NCBI RefSeq assembly: GCF_003008615.1
Contig: NZ_CP027657.1
Span: 1,550,001-1,614,000 of the forward strand
Direction of reading: 5' to 3'
DNA: 64,000 nucleotides
Source: Pseudomonas mendocina
Lineage (GTDB): Bacteria > Pseudomonadota > Gammaproteobacteria > Pseudomonadales > Pseudomonadaceae
Part shown: positions 15,618-24,021 of the stretch, piece by piece
Layout: each line of letters starts with the position of its first letter
Numbering within the stretch: position 1 is the stretch's first letter
Translations under genes and position numbers: made by a program
Notes under the pieces: model-generated
What the model saw: only the letters and a program-made list of their open reading frames with translations
Told to the model about the DNA's origin: nothing
Database searches by the model: none

Positions 15618-16111
15618 TGCCACGCATACTCCTGCTCGTCGCCAGCCTGCTGCTGGGCGCCTGCGCCGCACGCACCCCCGTGCCGCAAACGGCCCCGGCA
15701 TTGGTCGCAGCGCTGCCGCTCACCCTGCAGATCCAGCGTGAGCAGGCGGACGTGCGTCAGGACTGGCTACTGGTGATCCAGCAGGAAGGCCCAGCCCTGC
15801 GCTGGTCGCTGCTTGACCCGCTCGGTATTCCCCTGGCTCGCCAGTTGCTGGAAGCCGGTGAGTGGCGCGGCGACGGGCTGCTGCCACCGAATACCGAGGC
15901 GCGTGAGCTGTTCGCTGCACTGCTGTTCGCCCTGGCCCGCGCCGATGCACTGCATGACTACCCGGCAGGCAGTTGGCAGCAGGACGGCGCAAACCAGCGC
16001 CGCCTGGCCCCGGACTGGAACATCCATTACCAGGCTCCCCTGGATTTCACCCTTGGCAAGACCGGCTTGAACTACCGGATACGCGCACTGAACCTGGAAG
16101 AAAGCGACTGA
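15617..16111 (+). CDS. DUF3261-type lipoprotein of the aryl polyene cluster (ApeN position)
   Basis: This 164-residue lipoprotein has a short signal sequence ending in the lipobox LLGAC, so Cys16 is the lipidation site. The mature part (WLLVIQQEGPALRWSLLDPLGIPLARQLLEAGEW) is a beta-rich LolB-like fold typical of DUF3261 proteins found next to the LolA-like and MMPL proteins of these clusters. It probably sits on the outer membrane and accepts the exported product. Starts and stops overlap on both sides (TGATG). The DUF3261 call rests on context and general pattern. Confidence 0.75.
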   Translation: MPRILLLVASLLLGACAARTPVPQTAPALVAALPLTLQIQREQADVRQDWLLVIQQEGPALRWSLLDPLGIPLARQLLEAGEWRGDGLLPPNTEARELFAALLFALARADALHDYPAGSWQQDGANQRRLAPDWNIHYQAPLDFTLGKTGLNYRIRALNLEESD

Positions 16112-17313
16112 TGCCCCGCTCAACCCCCCCCGGCTACCTCAATGCACTCGGCCTGCTCTGCGCCCTCGGTGAAGGCAAGCAGGCCGTGGCCGATGCGCTG
16201 TTTGCCGGTAACAACAGCGGTATGCGCGCTGAAGCCGGCTGGGTACCCGAGCGCAGCCTGACGGTAGGCGCCGTGCATGCAGATCTGCCCGCCATGCCGG
16301 CCGGTTTCGAGGCATCGCACAGCCGCAACAACCAGTTGCTACTGGCCGCCGCGCAACAGATCGAAGCTGAATTGCATGCGGCCATCGCCCGTTACGGCGC
16401 CCATCGCGTCGGCCTGGTACTGGGCACCAGCACCTCGGGCATTCGCGAGGCCGGCGACAGTATTGCCCGCCATATCAACGAGGGCGAACTGCCCGCCACA
16501 TACGATTACGCCCAGCAGGAGATGGCCGCCCCTGCCTCCTTCCTCGCCGACTGGCTGGGCCTGAGCGGCCCGGTGTACTGCCAGTCCACGGCCTGCACCT
16601 CCAGCGCCCGCGCCCTGCTCAGCGCCCATCGTTTGCTCAATCAGGGCCTGTGCGATGCGGTGATCTGCGGCGGCGTCGACAGCCTGTGCCGCCTGACCCT
16701 GAACGGTTTCTCGTCACTGGAGGCGGTTTCCGCCGAGCCCTGCAACCCGTTCTCGGTGAATCGCCACGGCATCAACATCGGTGAAGCCGCGGCCCTGTTC
16801 CTGATGACCCGCGAGCCTGCCCCCATCGCCTTCTTCGGCGGCGGCGCCACGTCCGACGCCCACCATATCTCCGCACCGCACCCGGAAGGCCTCGGCGCCC
16901 GTGCGGCCATGGAAAAGGCGTTGACCAGCGCCGGCATCGCCGCCAGCGAAATCGTCTACCTCAACCTGCACGGCACCGCCACCCGGCATAACGACTCGAT
17001 GGAAAGCAAGGCCGTGCGCGCCCTGTTCCCCGATGGTCTGCCCTGCTCCTCGAGCAAACCCATGACCGGCCACACCCTGGGCGCCGCTGGCGCGTTGGAA
17101 GCCGCCTTCTGCTGGTTGACCCTGAGCGAATACAACCGTGACGGCCTGCTGCCACCGCACCTCTGGGATGGCCAGCACGATCCCGAGCTGGCGCCCCTTG
17201 AACTCGTCCCGCCGGGTGCGCGTCTCACCCGCGACCATGATCGCTACCTGATGAGCAACTCCTTTGCCTTCGGCGGTAACAACGTCGCGTTGATCCTGGG
17301 GGATGCATCATGA
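16111..17313 (+). CDS. apeO: Beta-ketoacyl-ACP synthase (ApeO type)
   Basis: The 400-residue condensing enzyme has the FabF-type triad: Cys162 in QSTACTSSARALL, His287 in NLHGTATRHND and His321 in KPMTGHTLGAAG. NSFAFGGNNVALIL closes the fold. In the characterised aryl polyene system ApeO forms a heterodimer with the chain-length factor ApeC and performs the repeated elongations. It heads the core KS-DH-KR-KS block and overlaps the dehydratase by 4 nt. Confidence 0.9.
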   Translation: MPRSTPPGYLNALGLLCALGEGKQAVADALFAGNNSGMRAEAGWVPERSLTVGAVHADLPAMPAGFEASHSRNNQLLLAAAQQIEAELHAAIARYGAHRVGLVLGTSTSGIREAGDSIARHINEGELPATYDYAQQEMAAPASFLADWLGLSGPVYCQSTACTSSARALLSAHRLLNQGLCDAVICGGVDSLCRLTLNGFSSLEAVSAEPCNPFSVNRHGINIGEAAALFLMTREPAPIAFFGGGATSDAHHISAPHPEGLGARAAMEKALTSAGIAASEIVYLNLHGTATRHNDSMESKAVRALFPDGLPCSSSKPMTGHTLGAAGALEAAFCWLTLSEYNRDGLLPPHLWDGQHDPELAPLELVPPGARLTRDHDRYLMSNSFAFGGNNVALILGDAS

Positions 17314-17783
17314 GCCTGTGGCCCGTTGCAGAGCTGGTGCCCCATGCCGGCAACATGGTGCTGCTCGATGAAGTGCTGAGCTGCGATACGGAGGCGATCG
17401 AGGTACGCCTGGTCGTGCGCCCCGACGGCCTGCTCAGCGCCGCCGACGGCAGCCTGCCGGCCTGGAGCGGAGTCGAGTTGATGGCCCAGGCCATTGCCGC
17501 CTTCGCCGGCATCCAGGCCAGGCGCGCCGGTTTGCCGGTGGAGCTGGGCTTTCTCCTCGGCACGCGCAAGTACGCCTGCAACGTCGAGCGCTTCCCCGCC
17601 GGCAGCGAACTGCACATCCGCGCCCTGTGCTCGCTGCAGGACGACAACGGCATGGGCGTGTTCGAATGCCACCTGACTGGCCCGGACATCCAGGCCGAAG
17701 CCCGCCTCAACGTTTTCCGCCCACCAGAACCGGCGGTCTATTTACAAGAGCCACAAGAACCGCAAGAACAATCCCATGACTGA
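17310..17783 (+). CDS. apeP: 3-hydroxyacyl-ACP dehydratase, hot-dog fold (ApeP)
   Basis: This 157-residue FabA/FabZ-like protein has the catalytic histidine in LVPHAGNMVLLDEV (His12) and the acidic residue in WSGVELMAQAIAAFAG (Glu56), the arrangement seen in ApeP dehydratases. It probably works with the dehydratase domain of the ApeH-ApeI fusion to remove water after ketoreduction. The C-terminal tail is rich in Pro, Glu and Gln (LQEPQEPQEQ) and overlaps the ketoreductase start by 8 nt. Confidence 0.88.
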   Translation: MSLWPVAELVPHAGNMVLLDEVLSCDTEAIEVRLVVRPDGLLSAADGSLPAWSGVELMAQAIAAFAGIQARRAGLPVELGFLLGTRKYACNVERFPAGSELHIRALCSLQDDNGMGVFECHLTGPDIQAEARLNVFRPPEPAVYLQEPQEPQEQSHD

Positions 17784-18519
17784 CACCTCCACCGCCGCCA
17801 CCATTCTGGTCACCGGTTCCAGCCGAGGCATCGGCCGCGCCATCGCCCTGCGCCTGGCGCGCTCCGGTTACGACCTCGTACTGCACTGCCGCTCGCGCCG
17901 CGATGAGGCTGAAGCCGTGCAGGCGCAGATCGTCGAGCTGGGTCGCCAGGCGCGCATCCTGCAATTCGACGTGTCCGACCGCGCCGCGTGCCGCGCCGCC
18001 CTGGAAGCCGATGTCGAGCAACACGGCGCCTACTACGGCGTGGTGTGCAACGCCGGCCTGACCCGCGACGGCGCCTTCCCGGCGCTGTCCGAGGAAGACT
18101 GGGATCAGGTGCTGCGCACCAACCTGGACGGTTTCTACAACGTACTGCATCCGCTGACCATGCCGATGATCCGCCGTCGTGCGCCTGGGCGTATCGTCTG
18201 CATCACTTCGGTGTCGGGGCTGGTCGGCAACCGCGGCCAGGTCAACTACAGCGCCTCCAAGGCTGGCGTGATCGGCGCCGCCAAGGCCCTGGCAATCGAG
18301 TTGGCCAAGCGCAAGATCACCGTCAACTGCGTCGCGCCCGGCCTGATCGATACCGAAATTCTCGACGAGCTGGTACCGGTGGACGAGATTCTCAAGATGA
18401 TTCCGGCAGCCCGCATGGGCACGCCGGAGGAAGTGGCCGGAGCGGTGAACTTCCTGATGTCCAGCGAGGCGGCGTACATTACGCGCCAGGTTCTCGCGGT
18501 GAATGGTGGTTTGTGCTGA
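17776..18519 (+). CDS. apeQ: 3-ketoacyl-ACP reductase, FabG-like SDR (ApeQ)
   Basis: The 247-residue short-chain dehydrogenase has the NADP motif TGSSRGIG (14-20), CNAGLTRDGAF as the NAG motif (91-93), catalytic Ser145, and Tyr158/Lys162 in NYSASKAG. Arg and Ser residues follow the nucleotide loop (CRSRRDEA), which agrees with NADPH use. It reduces the beta-keto group in each polyene elongation cycle. The ATG overlaps ApeP by 8 nt and the stop overlaps the next KS start (TGATG). Confidence 0.9.
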   Translation: MTDTSTAATILVTGSSRGIGRAIALRLARSGYDLVLHCRSRRDEAEAVQAQIVELGRQARILQFDVSDRAACRAALEADVEQHGAYYGVVCNAGLTRDGAFPALSEEDWDQVLRTNLDGFYNVLHPLTMPMIRRRAPGRIVCITSVSGLVGNRGQVNYSASKAGVIGAAKALAIELAKRKITVNCVAPGLIDTEILDELVPVDEILKMIPAARMGTPEEVAGAVNFLMSSEAAYITRQVLAVNGGLC

Positions 18520-19745
18520 TGAAACGTGTCGTCGTCACCGGTATGGCCGGTATCACCTCGCTGGGTAGCGACTGGCCAACCATCTCGGCCGCGTTCAAGG
18601 CTGGCCAGAGTGGTATCCGCCGCATGGATGAATGGGATCGCTTCACCGAGCTGAACACCCGCCTGGGCGGCCCGGTGGACGATTTCGTCCAGCCCAAACA
18701 CTGGAATCGCAAGCAGACCCGCAGCATGGGCCGGGTGTCCAAGCTGGCGGTGTTCGCGGCTGAACGCGCCCTGGAGCACGCCGGCCTGCTCGGCGACCCA
18801 TGCATTTCAGACGGACGCATGGGCGTGGCCTGCGGCTCGTCCACCGGCAGCACCGAGGAGGTCAAGGCCTTCGGCAACATGCTGCTGAACTCGGTAGCGG
18901 ACGGCCTCAACGCCAACTCCTACATCCGCATGATGCCGCACACCACGGCGGCCAACATCAGCATCTTCTTCGGCCTCAAGGGTCGTCTGATCCCCACCTC
19001 CAGCGCCTGCACCAGCGGCAGCCAGGGCATCGGCTATGCCTACGAGGCGATCAAGTTCGGCCGCCTGAAGATGATGCTCGCGGGCGGCGCCGAGGAGCTG
19101 TGCCCGACCGAGGCCATGGTCTTCGATGCGCTCTACGCCACCAGTCTGAAGAACGACGCCCCGCACACCAGTCCACGCCCTTACGACAGCGGTCGTGATG
19201 GCCTGGTGATCGGCGAAGGCGCCGGCATCCTGGTGCTCGAGGAGCTGGAGCACGCCCTCGCCCGTGGCGCCACCATCCATGCCGAGATCGTTGGTTTCGG
19301 CTGCAACTCGGACGGCCAGCACGCCACCAAGCCGGTGCAGGAGACCATGCGCGGCGCCATGCAGCTGGCGCTCGATGACGCCGGCCTGGAACCTTCCGCC
19401 ATCGGTTACGTCAACGGCCATGGCACTGCCACCGAGCAGGGCGACGTCGCCGAGACTCTGGCCACCAGCAGCCTGTTCGGCCCGCAGATGCCGATCAGCT
19501 CGCAGAAGAGCTACCTCGGCCACACCCTGGGCGCCTGCGGGGCGCTGGAGTCCTGGTTCAGCATCGAGATGATGAACTCGGACAGCTACGTCTACACCCT
19601 GAACCTGGACGAGATCGACCCGGCCTGCGGTGAGCTGGATTATCTGCGCGGCGAGTTCCGCCAGATGAGCCATGAGTACGTGATGAACAACAACTTCGCC
19701 TTCGGCGGCGTCAACACCTCGCTGATCTTCAAGCGCTGGCGCTGA
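18519..19745 (+). CDS. apeR: Beta-ketoacyl-ACP synthase (ApeR type)
   Basis: The 408-residue FabF-like condensing enzyme has Cys164 in PTSSACTSGSQGIG, His301 in NGHGTATEQGD and His335 in KSYLGHTLGACG, a complete C-H-H triad. It differs from ApeO in the MKRVVVTGMAGITSLGSDW start and the HWNRKQTRSMGRVSKLA segment. In the characterised system ApeR is the second KS, proposed to act early or as a homodimer beside ApeO-ApeC. It is the last gene of the gapless operon. Confidence 0.9.
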   Translation: MKRVVVTGMAGITSLGSDWPTISAAFKAGQSGIRRMDEWDRFTELNTRLGGPVDDFVQPKHWNRKQTRSMGRVSKLAVFAAERALEHAGLLGDPCISDGRMGVACGSSTGSTEEVKAFGNMLLNSVADGLNANSYIRMMPHTTAANISIFFGLKGRLIPTSSACTSGSQGIGYAYEAIKFGRLKMMLAGGAEELCPTEAMVFDALYATSLKNDAPHTSPRPYDSGRDGLVIGEGAGILVLEELEHALARGATIHAEIVGFGCNSDGQHATKPVQETMRGAMQLALDDAGLEPSAIGYVNGHGTATEQGDVAETLATSSLFGPQMPISSQKSYLGHTLGACGALESWFSIEMMNSDSYVYTLNLDEIDPACGELDYLRGEFRQMSHEYVMNNNFAFGGVNTSLIFKRWR

Positions 19746-19768
19746 TCTTCAACAGACAAGGAACACGG

Positions 19769-20161
19769 ATGATGTCTCGCTTCACTCGATTTGGTCTTAT
19801 CGCTGCCCTGCTGCTGGGCGTCGCGGCCTGTACGTCGAAACCGGTGATGAACATTGAGAACCGGACACCAGCTTCGGCGGTCAGGAGTGAGGATGATATG
19901 CGCCGAGCTATCCTCGCTGCGCTGCACAGCCGCCAATGGACAGTCGAGCGGGCCGATCCGGGGAACATCATGGCGTTGATCGAGCGCCGTAGCCACCAGG
20001 CCGAGATCACCATTCCCTATAGCGCATCAAGCTATTCGATCCGCTATCGCGACAGCCAGAACCTCGGCTACAAGAACGGCAAGATCCATCGCAATTACAA
20101 CAAGTGGATCCATAATCTGGATCGCAGCATCCAGCAGGAATTGAGCAAGCCCTCGTTCTAG
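19769..20161 (+). CDS. Small lipoprotein of unknown function
   Basis: This 130-residue protein has a lipoprotein signal sequence ending VAAC (Cys21). The mature part contains ALHSRQWTVERADPGNIMALIERRSHQAEITIPYSASSYSIRYRDS, which reads as a small beta-rich domain, and a basic C-terminal helix (NYNKWIHNLDRSIQQEL). AAGGAA precedes the start. It follows the apeR stop by 23 nt on the same strand and may be co-transcribed. I do not recognise the family beyond general resemblance to small envelope lipoproteins found next to aryl polyene genes. Confidence 0.65.
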   Translation: MMSRFTRFGLIAALLLGVAACTSKPVMNIENRTPASAVRSEDDMRRAILAALHSRQWTVERADPGNIMALIERRSHQAEITIPYSASSYSIRYRDSQNLGYKNGKIHRNYNKWIHNLDRSIQQELSKPSF

Positions 20162-20202
20162 AACCTGACATCCCTGCAACAGTGATATTCAAGGAGATAA
20201 CC

Positions 20203-20643
20203 ATGAAAGCAAAAGTCTGGACCACTGCCGCACTTCTATCCGTCGCCCTGCTGCCCGGCCTCAGCCAGGCACGCGACACCGCTCACTTCCTAGACTTCCA
20301 ATCGGTGGTCAACGAAGCCACCCAGGCCGGTCGTCTCGACGGTTCGGTGAAGTTCTTCCTGAACAAGACTCCGGCTGGCGCACAGATCATCAACGCCAAC
20401 GTCACCACCAGCCAGAAGACCAACGCCTTCAACAAGACCGATGAAGCAGCCTGCAGCTGGGCACTGCAATCGGCGCTGATCAAACTGCAGAACTCGGCCA
20501 AGGCCGCAGGCGCCAATGCCGTGGTCGATCTGGCCAGCAACTACAAGAACAAGGAATACCGCGACGACAGCAAATACGAATGCCACGCCGGCGCCATCAT
20601 GGCCGGTGTCGCGCTGAAGGCCAAGTACGCCAAGGTCAAGTAA
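20203..20643 (+). CDS. Exported protein of the group often mislabelled excinuclease subunit
   Basis: This 146-residue protein has a clean signal peptide (MKAKVWTTAALLSVALLPGLSQA, cleavage before RD) and an AAGGAG Shine-Dalgarno. The mature part resembles small periplasmic proteins with a buried cysteine pair (Cys in EAACSWAL and in KYECHAG) and the segment AAGANAVVDLASNYKNKEY. Some databases call such proteins excinuclease ATPase subunit, which the sequence does not support: there is no ATPase motif. It lies 41 nt after the small lipoprotein gene, and a hairpin follows it. Confidence 0.7.
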   Translation: MKAKVWTTAALLSVALLPGLSQARDTAHFLDFQSVVNEATQAGRLDGSVKFFLNKTPAGAQIINANVTTSQKTNAFNKTDEAACSWALQSALIKLQNSAKAAGANAVVDLASNYKNKEYRDDSKYECHAGAIMAGVALKAKYAKVK

Positions 20644-20655
20644 GCAAAGGGCATG

Positions 20656-20680
20656 GCCGAGAGCAGTTCCTGCTCTCGGC
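20656..20680. terminator. Hairpin between convergent genes
   Basis: A perfect 11-bp stem (GCCGAGAGCAG / CTGCTCTCGGC) with a 3-nt loop sits in the 43-nt gap between two convergent stop codons. There is no long T run on either side, so termination strength is uncertain. Confidence 0.55.
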
Positions 20681-20686
20681 AGCCAC

Positions 20687-21241
20687 TCAGAGCACGAGTG
20701 GCAGGAACATCCAGCTACGGCCCATGTACTGGCGATAGGCATCGCCAAAATAGTCCAGGCACTCGCGTTCCTCGCAGCGCGCCGCACACCACAGCAGCAC
20801 ACTGGAAAGCACCGCCAGCAGCACGATCAGCGCATCGATGCGCTTGAACGCGATGCCCCAGGCCAGCAACAGCAACGAGCAGTACATGGGATGACGGATG
20901 TAGCGGAAGATACCGCCCGTCACCAGCTGCGACGTGCGCTCGAAGGCGAATAGCTCATCATCCTGACGTTGCGTACCGGCCTGTCCGAAACGGCGCATCT
21001 GGTACACGCCAGCGAACAGCACCAACAGGGAAAGACTCAACAGTACCCAGGATATGCGCTGATTCAACTCACCACGGTCGCCGAACCAGGACGGCGCATT
21101 GAACACCAGCATCACCGCCATCGCTTCCCAGGCGAAGAAACGATAGAAACCGTGACTGCGCGGATTGCCCAGTGTGCGCCAGGAAATTCCCACCAGCACT
21201 GCGCTGAGCATCACAAAAGCCACCAACTGCCAGATCGTCAC
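20687..21241 (-). CDS. Integral membrane methyltransferase, isoprenylcysteine/phospholipid type (ICMT/PEMT-like)
   Basis: The 184-residue protein has about five membrane segments. The conserved C-terminal signature GGIFRYIRHPMYCSLLLLAWG (about residues 111-131) is followed by EERECLDYFGDAYRQYMGR, both typical of ICMT-like methyltransferases. It starts with GTG after a GGGAGG Shine-Dalgarno. It is encoded against the direction of the two pigment modules and lies exactly between them. This suggests either an independent regulator-free unit or a seam between two acquired pieces. The substrate is unknown; a lipid or the pigment ring are candidates by context only. Confidence 0.7.
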   Translation of the reverse strand: MTIWQLVAFVMLSAVLVGISWRTLGNPRSHGFYRFFAWEAMAVMLVFNAPSWFGDRGELNQRISWVLLSLSLLVLFAGVYQMRRFGQAGTQRQDDELFAFERTSQLVTGGIFRYIRHPMYCSLLLLAWGIAFKRIDALIVLLAVLSSVLLWCAARCEERECLDYFGDAYRQYMGRSWMFLPLVL

Positions 21242-21304
21242 TGCATCCTCCCTCTATCCCTGCCTCTGTTACACTGCGTCGCCCGTAATTCCTGACCGCC
21301 TGCC

Positions 21305-21709
21305 ATGGATCGCACCCAACTGCACACACTGCTGCCGCACCAGGGCGATGCTCTCTGGCTGGATGCATTGGTCGATCACGACAACCTCACTATCCGCGGT
21401 CTCAGCGCCTGGCATCACCTCGACAAGCTTGGCGAAAATGCCTCGCCTTGCCTGCTGTTCGAAGCCGCGGCCCAACTTTGCGCCGCACATGGTGCCCTAT
21501 ACGGCGAAGCGGATGCCATTGAAATGGCCCTGGTCGGCAAACTTTCCCAGCTCAATCTGCACCCGGTCACACGCAGTGCAGAACCGCTGCTGGTCAGCGC
21601 CCAACAGGAGGCGCTGAGCCCGGCCGGCGCACTCTATGCCTTCGCCATCCATGCCGGTGCGCAGCCGCTGCTGGATGGCAAACTGCTGCTGGTACTCGTC
21701 CGTGCTTGA
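21305..21709 (+). CDS. Second ApeP-like hot-dog dehydratase
   Basis: The 134-residue hot-dog protein shares the ApeP layout. LLPHQGDALWLDALV gives His12, and SPCLLFEAAAQLCAAHGAL gives Glu53 in the position of the ApeP VELMAQAIAA helix. Similarity to the first ApeP (17310-17783) is in pattern, not close identity. It opens the second pigment module and overlaps the ABC ATPase gene by 8 nt. It may act on chains carried by the ACP encoded at 23755. Confidence 0.7.
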   Translation: MDRTQLHTLLPHQGDALWLDALVDHDNLTIRGLSAWHHLDKLGENASPCLLFEAAAQLCAAHGALYGEADAIEMALVGKLSQLNLHPVTRSAEPLLVSAQQEALSPAGALYAFAIHAGAQPLLDGKLLLVLVRA

Positions 21710-22586
21710 GCTACGTGACGTCAGCTTCCGCTACCCGGGCGCAGATACCTTCGCCCTGCACAACATCGACCTGCAACTGCAGGAAGGCCAATGCCTGGGC
21801 TTGCTTGGCAGCAACGGCGCCGGCAAGACCACGCTGCTGGCCCTGCTCAGCGATACGCTGCCCCTGCAACAGGGTGAAATCCGCTGGCACGGCCCGCGCA
21901 GCCTGGGCCTGGTGCCACAGCAACTGGCGTTCTACGGCGAACTCACGGTGGCCGAGAACCTTGCGCTGTTCGCCGATCTCTACCGTCTGCACGGTGCACA
22001 GCGCCGCCAGCGTCTGGAGTTGTGCATCGCCAGCAGCGCTCTCGAAGACAAGCTGCAACGCCGCGCCGCGCGCCTGTCCGGTGGCGAGCAGCGCCGCCTG
22101 AACTTCGCCATCGGCCTGCTCCAGCCCGCGCGCCTGTACCTCTTCGATGAAGCCACCGTCGGCGTCGATGCCGCCAGCAGGCAGATGCTGCTAGATGCGG
22201 TCGAGCGGCTCACCGCTGAAGGCCATGGGGTGATCTACACCAGCCACTACCTGGACGAGGTCGAGCGTGTGGCCGGGCGCATCCTGCTGCTGCACGAAGG
22301 CAAGGTGCGCCTCGATGTGGACAAGCAGCAACTACTCGATGGCGGCCACGGCCTGTTGCTGGAATGGCCGGAGCAGGTTCCCACTGGTTTTCAGGAGCTG
22401 CTCGACCAGCTGCAACTGAACGCCGAGACGCTGCCCGACGGCCTGCGCATCGGCAATCTGGACAGCCGACAATTGCTGGCGATCACCCAGTTCATCGCCG
22501 CGCAGCCGACCCCACCGAGCCTGCTGCGCTTCGGCCGACCATCACTGGAACAGCTCTACCTGAGCCTCAACGGAGGCCGCCTGTGA
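21702..22586 (+). CDS. ABC exporter ATP-binding protein
   Basis: The 294-residue ATPase has Walker A GSNGAGKTT (about residues 37-45), the signature LSGGEQRRLN and Walker B LYLFDEATVGVD, followed by the H-loop TSHYLDEVERV. The C-terminal extension (about 70 residues) is typical of ABC-2 type exporter ATPases of the DrrA/CcmA class. I chose the GTG at 21702, which overlaps the preceding stop and begins directly at LELRDVSFRYPG. It forms a transporter with the permease that starts 4 nt before its stop. Confidence 0.88.
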   Translation: MLELRDVSFRYPGADTFALHNIDLQLQEGQCLGLLGSNGAGKTTLLALLSDTLPLQQGEIRWHGPRSLGLVPQQLAFYGELTVAENLALFADLYRLHGAQRRQRLELCIASSALEDKLQRRAARLSGGEQRRLNFAIGLLQPARLYLFDEATVGVDAASRQMLLDAVERLTAEGHGVIYTSHYLDEVERVAGRILLLHEGKVRLDVDKQQLLDGGHGLLLEWPEQVPTGFQELLDQLQLNAETLPDGLRIGNLDSRQLLAITQFIAAQPTPPSLLRFGRPSLEQLYLSLNGGRL

Positions 22587-23773
22587 GCCCGACGCTGACA
22601 CTGGTGCGCAAGGAATGCCTGCTGCTGCTGCGCGACCCGCATGCACTGGCCGTGCTGTTCATCATGCCGATCCTGTTTCTCGTGCTGATGGCCGCCGCGC
22701 TGTCCAATTACCTGCGTGACCAGCCGCCGCCCTTGAGCCTGGTGCTGGAGATCGAACAAGGCAGCGAAGCCAGCGCGTTCTTCCAGCACGCGCTGCAGGA
22801 ACAGTTGCCTGGCAGCAATCTGCTCGCCAGCAGCGAAGAGCCCTTGCCCCGCATCAGCCTGGCCAGGAACTTCTCCGAGACCTTGCTGGAAACGCCTCAC
22901 ATCGGCCCCACGCTGAGCTTTCCCCCACGTACCGATGGCCAGACGCGCCAGCGCCTGCGTGCAGCGCTGAACATCGCCCTGGCGCAGACTCGCCTGCTGG
23001 CCTACCTGGAAGACAGCGACGCGCTGGACGCGGACATGAGCACCGAACAACGCTGGCAACTGATCCGCCAGCGCACCCAGAGCGAGATCAGCGAACGGCA
23101 GATGCTGGCCAGCGGCGAACTCAGCGGCAAGGCCAACGCCAGCCAACTGAGCGTACCGGCCTGGCTGATCTTCGGCATGTTCTTCGTCGCCCTGCCGATG
23201 GCCGGCGGCTTCCAGCGTGAACAGCAGAGCGGCGCCCTGCTGCGCTTTCGCGCGCTGGGCCTGAGCCCCACGACCCTGGTGCTGAGCAAGCTGCTGCCCT
23301 ACCTGGCAATCAATCTGTTGCAGTTCGCCCTGCTGCTGGCCATCGGCGTATACGTGCTACCGCTGCTCGGGCTCAGCGGCCTGAGCCTGCCCGGTTCGCC
23401 ACTGGGCTACGTGCTGCTGGCGCTGAGCCTGAGCCTGGCTGCCTGCAGCCTGGGTCTGCTGCTGGCCGCCCTGGCCCGTAGCGGCGAACAGGCGTTGCTG
23501 CTCGGCGGCGGTCTCAATATCATCCTCGCCGCCATTGGCGGCATCATGGTGCCCAAGAGCGTGATGCCCGAGGCCATGAGCCAACTGGCGGAAATCTCAC
23601 CGATGAGCTGGGCGCTGGACGCCTTCCTGACCCTGCTGGTAGGCCAGGGCAGCCTGGCCGACATCGCCCCTGACTGTGCCCGTCTTCTGCTGTTCGCCCT
23701 GGTGCTGGGCGGTGGCGGGCTTTACCTGTTCCGCAAACGAGTACAGCAAACGCAATGGACGACACACTACTAG
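22583..23773 (+). CDS. ABC-2 type exporter permease
   Basis: The 396-residue permease has one N-terminal membrane helix (ALAVLFIMPILFLVLMAAAL), an extracytoplasmic domain of about 180 residues, and five to six C-terminal helices, including VLLALSLSLAACSLGLLLAALA and INLLQFALLLAIGVY. This is the ABC-2/YhhJ layout. The start is a GTG overlapping the ATPase stop (GTGA). With the ATPase it probably exports a lipid-like product of this locus. The pigment locus thus holds two exporters, an MMPL and an ABC type. It overlaps the ACP gene by 19 nt. Confidence 0.86.
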   Translation: MSPTLTLVRKECLLLLRDPHALAVLFIMPILFLVLMAAALSNYLRDQPPPLSLVLEIEQGSEASAFFQHALQEQLPGSNLLASSEEPLPRISLARNFSETLLETPHIGPTLSFPPRTDGQTRQRLRAALNIALAQTRLLAYLEDSDALDADMSTEQRWQLIRQRTQSEISERQMLASGELSGKANASQLSVPAWLIFGMFFVALPMAGGFQREQQSGALLRFRALGLSPTTLVLSKLLPYLAINLLQFALLLAIGVYVLPLLGLSGLSLPGSPLGYVLLALSLSLAACSLGLLLAALARSGEQALLLGGGLNIILAAIGGIMVPKSVMPEAMSQLAEISPMSWALDAFLTLLVGQGSLADIAPDCARLLLFALVLGGGGLYLFRKRVQQTQWTTHY

Positions 23774-24021
23774 AACAAGAACTCAAGCAATTGCTGATCC
23801 GTGAGTGCGACAAGGAAGACGATATCGACTGGCAGAGCATCACCGATGACGAGCCATTGTTCGGCCAACAGAGCCGTATCGCCATGGACAGCCTCGATGC
23901 CCTGCAGGTCTCCCTGGCGTTGCAACAGCACTATGGCGTGCGCATCGAAGGGGCCAAGGACGGACGGCGTATCCTCGGCAGCATCGCCAGCATCGCGGCC
24001 TTTATCAGGCAGAAGCAGTGA
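23755..24021 (+). CDS. Third acyl carrier protein of the pigment locus
   Basis: This 88-residue acidic ACP has the phosphopantetheine site SRIAMDSLDALQVSLAL (Ser46). Its helix I region (LEQELKQLLIRECDKEDDIDW) differs from ApeE and ApeF. It lies between the ABC permease and a KS pair, so it is the probable carrier for that KS. Dialkylresorcinol clusters in other pseudomonads also carry their own ACP; whether this copy plays that role is unknown. Confidence 0.88.
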   Translation: MDDTLLEQELKQLLIRECDKEDDIDWQSITDDEPLFGQQSRIAMDSLDALQVSLALQQHYGVRIEGAKDGRRILGSIASIAAFIRQKQ

